Shown: piece by piece, positions 1 through 6,724 of the stretch
Layout: every line of letters starts with the position of its first letter
How positions within the stretch are numbered: position 1 is the first letter of the stretch
Program-made: the position numbers and the translations under genes
From: an uncultured bacterium
GTDB taxonomy: Bacteria > Cyanobacteriota > Vampirovibrionia > Gastranaerophilales > Gastranaerophilaceae
DNA length: 8,498 bases
Reading direction: 5' to 3'
Assembly (NCBI GenBank): GCA_902782905.1
Contig: CACZPB010000043.1
Span: forward strand, 1-8,498
The notes under the pieces: model-generated
Told to the model about the DNA's origin: nothing
Database searches by the model: none
What the model saw: only the letters and a program-made list of their open reading frames with translations

Positions 1-785
1 AGTGCCGGCATCTGGTTCGCTGTAGCAAGAAGTGTTGCACAAGCCTGCTGCAAGATTTGATATCTTATCAAATCGCTTGAAACCTTTGCTATATCTGCAT
101 CTCTTATTGTCGACAAAGATGAGGTCAGGTTATTTGTTGTAACTTCAGCATACTCTAAAGCGTACTCCAAACGGTTTTGAGAAGCTCCCAGTTTTACCTG
201 ATAGGAAGATAAATCCTTCAAAGCATCATCTAAAGTATCAAGCGACTGCGGAGACGTTATATCAAGCTCGCCCAGCCTATCTAATATTGATGAGTCAAAT
301 CCTGTTTCTACACTTATTACCGAACTTGCAGACGAGTCAATTCCGACTTGCAGATTTATTGTTTTCCCGCTTTCAAAAAGCTTAATATCGTTATATTCCG
401 TGCTCTCGCGAATTCTGTTTATTTCATCAACTCTTGATGCAACTTCTTGCTTTATCGCATTAATTGAAGCTTCGCCGTAAGTTCCACTACACGCCTGTTC
501 GCACAAATCTCGTATTCTGATAATATGGTTCTCAATAAGCGTTGCAGAACTGCTTGCGGTCTCCAACATATCGGAGCCCATCATCATGTTATCCTGTGCA
601 ACGCTCCAAGAACGAAGCTTTGCCTCCATGTTTCTTGCTATTGCATAATTTGCAGGATTATCTTTTGCACTGTTAAGTTTATACCCCGTCGTTAACTGCT
701 TCATTGCATTATTAATCCCCTCCGTCGCTTTTTGGAGGTTTTTTTGCACCATTAGAGCTGTAGTATTCGTGTTTAGACTTAACAA
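1..785 (-). CDS. fliC: Flagellin, compact D0/D1-only type (C-terminus cut by window edge)
   Basis: Filament subunit of the bacterial flagellum, exported through the flagellar type III apparatus and polymerised outside the cell. The reading frame is open for 261 codons from 785 to the edge. The N-terminus reads MLSLNTNTTALMVQKNL, followed by the classic helix with LTTGYKLNSAKDNPANYAIA (residues about 31-50), the D1 helix with RIRDLCEQA (about 90-98), and a C-terminal D0 part with STIRDADIA and QILQQACATLLATANQMPA up to the edge. Only about ten residues should be missing, so the full protein is near 270 aa, with essentially no variable D2/D3 domains. The start chosen is TTG at 785-783: it gives the canonical flagellin N-terminus, lies nine bases after TAAGGA, and an in-frame TAA lies just upstream at 800-798. 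Odd points are the non-ATG start and at least three cysteines, which are rare in flagellins. It is transcribed divergently from the MCE gene. Identification is secure. Confidence 0.95.
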   Translation of the reverse strand, partial: MLSLNTNTTALMVQKNLQKATEGINNAMKQLTTGYKLNSAKDNPANYAIARNMEAKLRSWSVAQDNMMMGSDMLETASSSATLIENHIIRIRDLCEQACSGTYGEASINAIKQEVASRVDEINRIRESTEYNDIKLFESGKTINLQVGIDSSASSVISVETGFDSSILDRLGELDITSPQSLDTLDDALKDLSSYQVKLGASQNRLEYALEYAEVTTNNLTSSLSTIRDADIAKVSSDLIRYQILQQACATLLATANQMPA

Positions 786-794
786 ATATACATA

Positions 795-800
795 TCCTTA
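795..800 (-). promoter_or_regulatory. Ribosome binding site of flagellin
   Basis: The minus strand reads TAAGGA here, nine bases before TTG at 785. It supports TTG as the true start. The nearby ATG at 793-791 is only about one base from this site and opens a four-codon frame. Confidence 0.75.
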
Positions 801-928
801 TGTTTTTACTATTTATATTTCTTAAAATGCAGACTTCCATTGACTGCTATATTATCTAAGTTCCACATTTTTAAAGTTTTATAACGCTAATGCGGATAAG
901 GTTTACATAAATTTACATTAATAAATTG

Positions 929-957
929 TTGAACAGGAGAGAAAAATTTTATATAAT
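929..957 (+). promoter_or_regulatory. Sigma-70-type promoter of the MCE-upp operon, leaderless or nearly so
   Basis: The -35 box is TTGAAC (929-934), followed by a 17-base spacer and a perfect -10 box TATAAT (952-957). Transcription would be expected to begin about seven bases after the -10 box, near 964-965, only two or three bases before the ATG at 967. An AGGAG lies inside the spacer (935-939) and would therefore not be in the mRNA. The 786-966 gap also has to carry the flagellin promoter on the other strand, which I could not place with confidence. Confidence 0.7.
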
Positions 958-966
958 ACTTTTGAT

Positions 967-1617
967 ATGACAACTGATAATAAAGAAGATAAACTTTTAT
1001 ATATAAATCACAAGGGCGAAGCACTAATATGGCTGATTATTATATGTATACTGCTAGGGGTTTTTACAATTGTCAAGTTCAATAAAACCGAGGCTGACAA
1101 TGTGTATAGCATATTTCTGCCTGATGTAGACGGGCTCATTGTGGGTTCTCCTGTCAGAATGATGGGAATTGAAGTCGGAAATATTATAAAAATTAAACCC
1201 GTCAAAGATGAAGTTTTTATAAAATTTGTAATAACAAATGATGAGATTAAAATTCCTCAAGGCACGGAAGCTACGGTAGAGTTCAGCGGGATGGCAGGCT
1301 CAAAATCTTTAGAGCTGTATTTGCCGGATAAAGACACATACATTGCACCAGAAGTCCCGATTTTATCGGCAAACCCGCCCAAAAGACTTAGTGACGCATA
1401 CGGGCTATTGAATGAAATGTTCCGCAAAGTAGGTTCTATAATTTCCGTTACATCAAGATTCGGGAAAAAATTAAACGAGATAGAACTCCCCGAAACACAA
1501 GATGCCGGTGATATTAATGAGTTTTTAAAATATGCAAACAGTTCTATAGATGACTCTCAAAAAAGAATGGAAGATTTAGGAAGAAGGTTAGAATATTATG
1601 GCAAACGAAAACAATAA
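967..1617 (+). CDS. MCE-domain (MlaD-type) lipid-transport substrate-binding protein
   Basis: MCE proteins bind and pass lipids between inner and outer membranes, normally as hexamers attached to an MlaE/MlaF ABC transporter. The 216-aa product has a short cytoplasmic N-terminus, one membrane helix at about residues 18-37 (ALIWLIIICILLGVFTIV) and then one MCE domain at about 45-122. The MCE signature is visible as DVDGLIVGSPVRMMGIEVG (53-71) and the matching second half IPQGTEATVEFSGMAGSK (97-114). The rest (about 123-216) is hydrophilic and probably helical, as in single-domain family members. The ATG at 967 has no ribosome binding site in the predicted transcript, because the -10 box ends at 957. 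The gene overlaps upp by 20 nt and is probably translationally coupled to it. No permease, ATPase, MlaC or MlaB gene is next to it, so its transporter partners must be encoded elsewhere. Family assignment is firm; mlaD orthology is not claimed. Confidence 0.88.
   Translation: MTTDNKEDKLLYINHKGEALIWLIIICILLGVFTIVKFNKTEADNVYSIFLPDVDGLIVGSPVRMMGIEVGNIIKIKPVKDEVFIKFVITNDEIKIPQGTEATVEFSGMAGSKSLELYLPDKDTYIAPEVPILSANPPKRLSDAYGLLNEMFRKVGSIISVTSRFGKKLNEIELPETQDAGDINEFLKYANSSIDDSQKRMEDLGRRLEYYGKRKQ
1578..1587 (+). promoter_or_regulatory. Ribosome binding site of upp, inside the MCE gene
   Basis: The purine-rich stretch AGGAAGAAGG sits ten bases before the ATG at 1598, within the last codons of the MCE gene. 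It supports the overlapping start of upp. Confidence 0.65.
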
Positions 1618-2260
1618 TTTAAAAGTTATTTCAAACCCGATTGTTAACCAAAGTTTGTGCACTATAAGGAACAAAGATACGGACACGCAAGGTGTAAGAC
1701 TTGCTGCCAGAAAACTCACAAGAATTTTGTTGTACGAAGCTACAAAAAATCTTCCGCAAAAAAAGGTTGAAATAGAAACCCCTATCGCCAAGTTTAGGAC
1801 TCAAACGACAGATGACGATATTACAATTGTAATTTCACCTATTTTGCGCGCAGGACTTATTTTTACGGATGAAGCGGTTGATATTCTTCCTCAGGCAACA
1901 ATCAGGCACATCGGCATGTACCGTGACGAAAAAACACTTAAGCCTGTTTGGTACTATAATAAAGTCCCCATGCCGGTTGATAATCCTAAAAAATACTATG
2001 TTTATATAACCGACCCTATGCTTGCAACCGGAAACTCGCTTAAGGAAGCAATCAGGCTGTATGTAAGCAAGGGCATACCTCAAGAAAATATTTGCTGCGT
2101 TTGTATGATATCTGCTCCTCAAGGAATCAACGCAGTATTTGAAGAATTTCCGGATGTTACAATAATTGTTGCGGCGGTTGATTCTCACCTGAACGAGCGC
2201 GGTTACATTGTTCCGGGGATGGGCGATGCGGGAGACAGAATTTTTAATACCGTAGTTTAA
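1598..2260 (+). CDS. upp: Uracil phosphoribosyltransferase
   Basis: Cytosolic pyrimidine-salvage enzyme that joins uracil and PRPP to give UMP and pyrophosphate. The 220-aa length is slightly above the roughly 208 aa of E. coli Upp. Visible family motifs in order are ISPILRAGLIF (79-89), MYRDEKTLKPVWYYNK (107-122), the PRPP-binding loop ITDPMLATGNS (137-147) and the uracil-binding segment GYIVPGMGDAGD (202-213), preceded by LNER. The PRPP loop has GNS where most homologues have GGS, a small change not expected to abolish binding. The start ATG overlaps the end of the MCE gene by 20 nt, and a ribosome binding site lies ten bases upstream, so the two are one operon. It ends 14 nt before the convergent end of the AsmA-like gene. 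No hairpin terminator is visible there, only the AT palindrome at 2257-2270. Confidence 0.95.
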   Translation: MANENNNLKVISNPIVNQSLCTIRNKDTDTQGVRLAARKLTRILLYEATKNLPQKKVEIETPIAKFRTQTTDDDITIVISPILRAGLIFTDEAVDILPQATIRHIGMYRDEKTLKPVWYYNKVPMPVDNPKKYYVYITDPMLATGNSLKEAIRLYVSKGIPQENICCVCMISAPQGINAVFEEFPDVTIIVAAVDSHLNERGYIVPGMGDAGDRIFNTVV

Positions 2261-2274
2261 AAATTTTTAAGTTT

Positions 2275-5200
2275 CTAATTTATCCACTTAAAGCTTCTTA
2301 CGTAATTTTCGCCTTCTATATTACCCATAATATCTGCGACGAATTTGCGGTATGCTTTGCTGGAAAGTTCCAGTGCCGGAATTTTATTAATCCTGTCAAG
2401 AATCGGTGAATCTTTTTCCAGATTGACCCACGGAATGACGTTGAATAATGTGTTTATTGAAACATTACCGAGCGGACCGAACATTGTTGAAAGTTTTCTT
2501 GAGAGAATACCCAAAACTTCCATATCTGCATCTGAAGTCGAGAAATTGTATTTCCCCGATATAAACAGGCTCAAATTTTTGCCCTTTGTTGATATCTCAA
2601 GATCGTTTGTAACTCCGTTTTTGATTGAAAATACGCCGTATATGCTTGAAAAATTACCCGTTTTCATCGGTGATATTATATCAATAACACTGTTTATCGT
2701 AATTCCAGTAACTCCGCCTTTCAGAAGATTTCCCGCTCTCAAAAGGTATTCCAGTGAGCCTAATTTTGGCATTCTGCCGTCTGCTACATTAAAATTTGCT
2801 TCTCCGTTTAGGGTTTGCATACATTCTTCGTAACTTGAACCGTTACAAGCCATTGACATTTTGCCTGTCAGATTTCCGTATATTTGGTTATCCAAATCAA
2901 ATACCGCGTTAGTTATAGCATTTGCATCAATTGCTGAAGCTTCCATTGAAAGTGCGGTTTTGCCTGTTTTTAAATTATATAAGAAATTCCCTTTCAAATT
3001 CCCGTTTGCTATATTAAATTTGAAATTTTCAATCTTTAAATCTTTCTTCTCATTCAACGATGCAATCGCTTCTATATTCTCTGCCGAAATGTTTCTGAGC
3101 TTCACTCCGTTCGCGCTCATCTTAAGACGTTTTATTACAATATTTTTAAGATTAAACACACCGAATGTTGCAAGTGTTTCATTTTCATCATCAACATGTG
3201 CCTGCTTAATTCTGTCTGTTATATAGTTAAAGTCTAAAACCTTTGTATACAACTCTGCGTTTTCTATATAATAAGGGAGTTTGAGAGAATTTTTCATACT
3301 GCCTTTCAATCTGATATCATTTCCCATAACTTCGCCGAGAGCAGATATATCTACAATCTTGTCTTTGAATATAAATGTTATGTTTTTCATTGTAGTATCC
3401 AAAAACGGTATATTTGTCTCGAAAATATGAAAACTCCCAAGCACTCTGGGGTTGGACATTGTGCCGTTCAGGTACATATCAGAGCAGAACTGCCCCTGTT
3501 TTATGTTTGCCTGTCTGAATATAATATTGAAAATACGTGCATCTGTCGGGTTTTGTGTTTTTATATGCAAGTTATTGAACTTTATATCATTTCCAATAAG
3601 CTCTACTCCTCCTGAAGCTTTAAGCATATTCAATTTCGTTTTGCGCTTGCTTTGAGAATCAATAATTTTGTCATAAGAAAACTCTTTAATCTTCAATATA
3701 TTGTTTTTTACGACATTTACATCCATATATAGTTTTATGGCGTTTTCTATATCCCCTACCATTGCACCAAGATAGTAGATTGAAGAATCTTTAGCCATAT
3801 CAGCTTCCAGCTTCATATCATAGTTATCTTGATTTCCCTTTAATTTTGCCGTATATACTATATCTCCGCGTATTTTGAGAGGATAAATCTTATTATTATT
3901 AAAATACTTGTCTATAAAATCCTGTTTCGGTTTTGAATTGCAGTAAATATCAAAATCCCGCCTTGTTAGTATATGATTAATCCCACCGTCTATCAAAACA
4001 GGCATTCCGTCTGCAAGCATGTTAATCTTATTCAAACCCAAATAGCCTCTTTTTGCATAAAGACTTCCGTTAACAATTTTTACAGGCAAATTTAACGGTG
4101 TGTACACAAACGAAATCCCGCCCAAATCAGTAGAAGCATTCAGGTCGTTTGAACGAATATTCGCTTTTAAATTAATCTTTCCTGTTCCAAATTTTATTTG
4201 ATTTATATATTCTCGAACATTCTTTGGCAAAATTTCTATTTCACCAAAAGCGTTTATTATTGCAAGTTCAAAATCTTTTAATATAATATTGCCGTTATAG
4301 ATTGGTCTTGTAAACAGATTGTCTGCTCCGAGATTAATCTTAAATGAGCTCATTGTATCCGAAAATTTTCCGTCAATATTTTTTATATTCAACTTTCCGC
4401 GTTTCAGAGTTATTTCGCCGTTTGAAATCTGTAGTTTATTTCTCTTTTCTGCGCCCAAAATTTTTGCCGTAAAATCTATCTTGTCAGGCTCAACTTCGGC
4501 CGAACTCCCTTTGTATTTTGCGCTCACTTTGACAAAAATATTCGCGAAATTTTTTCTTAATTTGTCACCTTTTGGTACAACATCTTTTAAATCGAGCTTT
4601 GGTATACTTATACTCACATCCGCAATTGAATTCTTTACCGCACCTGAAACATTGAGGGGAGATTTACCTATTTTAGAAACTATATCCAAATTGGCGTTTA
4701 ATCCGTCAAAATCAACAAATCCGTTTGTGTCGAGAATATTAACTCCCTTCATCCCGAGGCCGCCGTTTATCAAATCTAAATGACCTTTAACAAAAAAGTT
4801 TTCGTTAAATTTTACATAGCTTATATCATTAATTTTGCCGTAAACTTTAAATTTCATATTTGCATGCCCTGAGACCAAATCAAGTTTTGGAAGCATGTGT
4901 TTTACTTCGTCTATCATCGTTGAACTCTCAAGCGCTCTATATAAATAACTCAGCTCCTGCCCGTTTGCAATCGTATCGAAATCAAATTTGCCGGCAAGAG
5001 TTGCCGTTCCTTTAATATCGACATCTTTGCTGCCGATTTTTCCCCTTTTCATCTTGAAAAATACGTTCTCGTCGTCAAACGTCAATGAAGCATCCGCATC
5101 GTGCATCACAAGGTCAGGTATTTCCAAAAAATATGTTTTTACGTCATTTAAGTTAAATACACCCCATACGTGCGGGTCTTTGCGGTTCCCTTTTACCGTA

Positions 5201-5757
5201 ATATCAATATTCCCCCTGCCTTGAATATCCATAATAGGAACAGGACCGAGTATAAATTTCAAAATTTCGTGAATGGGGTTAACTTTTTCCTGTGCGGTCT
5301 TAAGATCAACATTCTCACTGCTCCAAACCCGCATGTCTGAATACTTTATATTATATAGCTCAACTCCGCCTTTTACCCAAACTTTCTCCCGCTCACTCGC
5401 CGGTACAACTACATCAAAATTGACATACTTGCCTGTAAAATTCAGCTTTATTGTCGCACCCTTTGCCTTGGGAATCGGCTTGGTTAAAATACCATCCGTA
5501 ATATACATATTGCCTGTTATTGAAGGTTCCAAGCTATCACCTTTTATAGTCAGGTTGCCGATTACATCACCGTAAAACTTGTATTTCTTAAGTTTGTAAC
5601 CGTCCAAATCAATCGTCTGTATAGGAGGCATCATCGATACAAAATCCTCGACCCTTGACTTATTTATCCTTAAATTTAAGTTCATTTTTGGAATCTTAAA
5701 ATCAAGGTAATTCTCTAACGTACCGCCGAGAGAAACTTTTATATTTTTTGAGTTCAA
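2275..5757 (-). CDS. AsmA/YhdP-like envelope protein, C-terminal 1160 residues (downstream of an in-frame TAG)
   Basis: This is the large downstream part of an AsmA-superfamily protein; the family (AsmA, TamB, YhdP) forms long periplasmic beta-rich structures implicated in phospholipid movement to the outer membrane. The product is made almost wholly of short beta-strand repeats of the type 'hydrophobic strand, GxI/GxL, strand', for example SGAVKNSIADVSISIPKLDL. The last 190 or so residues carry the AsmA-like C-terminal pattern (LNGEANFNVADGRM, later GVFSIKNGVTNDLEIS and ISGKYNF). It has no signal peptide or membrane helix of its own. The first possible start here, TTG at 5757, has GGAG directly against it with no usable spacing. 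The frame is identical to that of the upstream piece 5794-6624, separated only by TAG plus 12 sense codons (PSRKILTISSAE). I therefore regard it as the back part of one ancestral 1449-aa protein. It ends in TAG. Confidence 0.8.
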   Translation of the reverse strand: MNSKNIKVSLGGTLENYLDFKIPKMNLNLRINKSRVEDFVSMMPPIQTIDLDGYKLKKYKFYGDVIGNLTIKGDSLEPSITGNMYITDGILTKPIPKAKGATIKLNFTGKYVNFDVVVPASEREKVWVKGGVELYNIKYSDMRVWSSENVDLKTAQEKVNPIHEILKFILGPVPIMDIQGRGNIDITVKGNRKDPHVWGVFNLNDVKTYFLEIPDLVMHDADASLTFDDENVFFKMKRGKIGSKDVDIKGTATLAGKFDFDTIANGQELSYLYRALESSTMIDEVKHMLPKLDLVSGHANMKFKVYGKINDISYVKFNENFFVKGHLDLINGGLGMKGVNILDTNGFVDFDGLNANLDIVSKIGKSPLNVSGAVKNSIADVSISIPKLDLKDVVPKGDKLRKNFANIFVKVSAKYKGSSAEVEPDKIDFTAKILGAEKRNKLQISNGEITLKRGKLNIKNIDGKFSDTMSSFKINLGADNLFTRPIYNGNIILKDFELAIINAFGEIEILPKNVREYINQIKFGTGKINLKANIRSNDLNASTDLGGISFVYTPLNLPVKIVNGSLYAKRGYLGLNKINMLADGMPVLIDGGINHILTRRDFDIYCNSKPKQDFIDKYFNNNKIYPLKIRGDIVYTAKLKGNQDNYDMKLEADMAKDSSIYYLGAMVGDIENAIKLYMDVNVVKNNILKIKEFSYDKIIDSQSKRKTKLNMLKASGGVELIGNDIKFNNLHIKTQNPTDARIFNIIFRQANIKQGQFCSDMYLNGTMSNPRVLGSFHIFETNIPFLDTTMKNITFIFKDKIVDISALGEVMGNDIRLKGSMKNSLKLPYYIENAELYTKVLDFNYITDRIKQAHVDDENETLATFGVFNLKNIVIKRLKMSANGVKLRNISAENIEAIASLNEKKDLKIENFKFNIANGNLKGNFLYNLKTGKTALSMEASAIDANAITNAVFDLDNQIYGNLTGKMSMACNGSSYEECMQTLNGEANFNVADGRMPKLGSLEYLLRAGNLLKGGVTGITINSVIDIISPMKTGNFSSIYGVFSIKNGVTNDLEISTKGKNLSLFISGKYNFSTSDADMEVLGILSRKLSTMFGPLGNVSINTLFNVIPWVNLEKDSPILDRINKIPALELSSKAYRKFVADIMGNIEGENYVRSFKWIN

Positions 5758-5796
5758 CTCCGCAGAAGATATCGTGAGAATTTTTCTTGAGGGCTA
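5758..5796 (-). other. In-frame amber stop and 12-codon bridge inside the AsmA-like gene
   Basis: The minus strand reads GAT TTT TAG CCC TCA, with TAG at 5796-5794. The frame then stays open through PSRKILTISSAE into the 1160-codon remainder, with no insertion or deletion needed. The base after the stop is C, a context known to give weaker termination. One base change from TAG gives CAG, GAG, AAG, TAT, TAC, TCG, TTG or TGG, so a simple nonsense mutation explains it. Confidence 0.9.
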
Positions 5797-6624
5797 AAAA
5801 TCCGAGCTGATTTCAAGAAGTTCAGGAAATATCATCGAATTTCCTTCATCTTTCATAACTATAGCAACATTCTTTAATGTACCGGACAAATGATTTTTGT
5901 TGGTCTTTATATCTACAATACCTCTTACATCAACTAAATCACTCGGCAGATAATTAATCAAAAAATCCCCGATAGGTGCCAAGTCCAAATTTTCTATATT
6001 AATATCAACTATACTTTTTGTAACATCATTGTTTCTCGGCAAAAATAAGTTAACCTTTGCGGAAGATACTTTGCCCTCAACATTTATTTCACTGTCAAAC
6101 AGGAGCTTGATATACCTGCTGTTTTTCCTGTACTTAATACCGTTTGCCTTATATACCGCAAGCTTTTTACTGCCTGCCTCGCTTAATCCTACAAACAGTC
6201 TGTCTATTTTGAAGCTGTCTACACTTACTTTCGTCTTTGAAATATCTGATAAGAAATTTTTATCAAGGGTAGGGTTTTTACCAAGTTTAGCCTCCATAAT
6301 AAAATCGGAAACAACTATTTCATTGATATGAACTCTGCCTGAAATTAGCGGCAAAAGACGTAATTTTACATTTAGACCGTCTATTTCCAGTTTATCTTTT
6401 GATTTTTTTTTCGTAACCTTAAAGCTGTCTGCTTTTATCCTCGCCGTCGGCAAAACAGACAGCACAACCCTCGGATTTTCGAGAGTAAAATTATACTCCG
6501 TGTTATAAGTCAAATTCTCGCACACTACAGGGAGCGCCTTGGATATAAAAATCGGTAAAAGCCCTATCCAAAACACAAAAAATCCCAAAATTGTTATTAT
6601 GTATTTATTAAAAAATTTTCCCAT
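5794..6624 (-). CDS. AsmA-like envelope protein, N-terminal 276 residues (ends at the in-frame TAG)
   Basis: This front part of the AsmA-like protein holds the membrane anchor: residues about 9-31 form one long hydrophobic helix (IITILGFFVFWIGLLPIFIS), followed by AsmA-type periplasmic strands such as NPRVVLSVLPTARIKADSFKV and DGLNVKLRLLPLISGRVHI. The latter is typical of AsmA N-termini, in which membrane-proximal strands are described as acting on 'levels' or sublayers. Translation would stop at TAG after ISSDF, giving a 276-aa fragment, whereas family members with this kind of N-terminus run to many hundreds of residues. The same frame continues beyond the stop for 1172 more codons. The ATG at 6624 gives a proper positively charged N-terminus (MGKFFNK) but has no Shine-Dalgarno sequence; a candidate promoter lies immediately upstream. 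It is divergent from the 6725 gene. Family confidence is good; whether the product is made in full is open. Confidence 0.82.
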   Translation of the reverse strand: MGKFFNKYIITILGFFVFWIGLLPIFISKALPVVCENLTYNTEYNFTLENPRVVLSVLPTARIKADSFKVTKKKSKDKLEIDGLNVKLRLLPLISGRVHINEIVVSDFIMEAKLGKNPTLDKNFLSDISKTKVSVDSFKIDRLFVGLSEAGSKKLAVYKANGIKYRKNSRYIKLLFDSEINVEGKVSSAKVNLFLPRNNDVTKSIVDINIENLDLAPIGDFLINYLPSDLVDVRGIVDIKTNKNHLSGTLKNVAIVMKDEGNSMIFPELLEISSDF

Positions 6625-6635
6625 CTAATATGTTT

Positions 6636-6664
6636 ATGATACCAACAATTTTTATAAATGTATA
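6636..6664 (-). promoter_or_regulatory. Candidate promoter of the AsmA-like gene with a very short leader
   Basis: Reading the minus strand, TATACA (6664-6659, four of six matches to the -35 consensus) is followed by 17 bases and then TATCAT (6641-6636, five of six to the -10 consensus). Transcription would be expected to start near 6629, leaving a leader of about five bases (ATTAG) before the ATG at 6624. The match is weaker than for the other two promoters in the window. Confidence 0.45.
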
Positions 6665-6689
6665 GTAGTTAACATAATTAAATTCTACT

Positions 6690-6717
6690 TTGCACAAAAT
6701 AAATAGTATGATATAAT
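6690..6717 (+). promoter_or_regulatory. Sigma-70-type promoter of the exported-protein gene, predicted leaderless
   Basis: TTGCAC (6690-6695), a 16-base spacer and a perfect TATAAT (6712-6717). The expected transcription start is 6724-6725, which coincides with an in-frame GTG at 6725. No Shine-Dalgarno sequence is present. It lies back to back with the candidate AsmA promoter in the 100-bp gap. Confidence 0.68.
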
Positions 6718-6724
6718 CTTGAGT

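Noticed and set aside
779..793. Short ATG frame just before flagellin (ATG TAT ATT TGT TAA on the minus strand)
   Set aside because: It has only four codons, and its ATG is about one base from the ribosome binding site. It is better explained by chance overlap with the TTG start.
879..905. Possible sigma-28 flagellar promoter on the minus strand (TAAA, 15 bases, CGTTATAA)
   Set aside because: The spacing is right, but the -10 part matches only the final ATAA of the GCCGATAA consensus, which is weak evidence in AT-rich DNA. A GATAAT at 856-851 is an equally weak alternative.
1835..2188. Minus-strand 117-codon frame inside upp
   Set aside because: It is fully covered by a secure enzyme gene on the other strand and has a shadow-like composition.
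2345..4783. Long plus-strand open frames (2345-2833, 2861-3226, 4319-4783) opposite the AsmA-like gene
   Set aside because: They lie antisense to a long, clearly coding frame, have no recognisable domains, and show the serine/phenylalanine/leucine-rich look of antisense translation.
5755..5757. TTG at 5757 as a genuine independent gene start
   Set aside because: GGAG touches the TTG with no spacing, the product would lack any export signal, and the frame is continuous with the anchored upstream piece.
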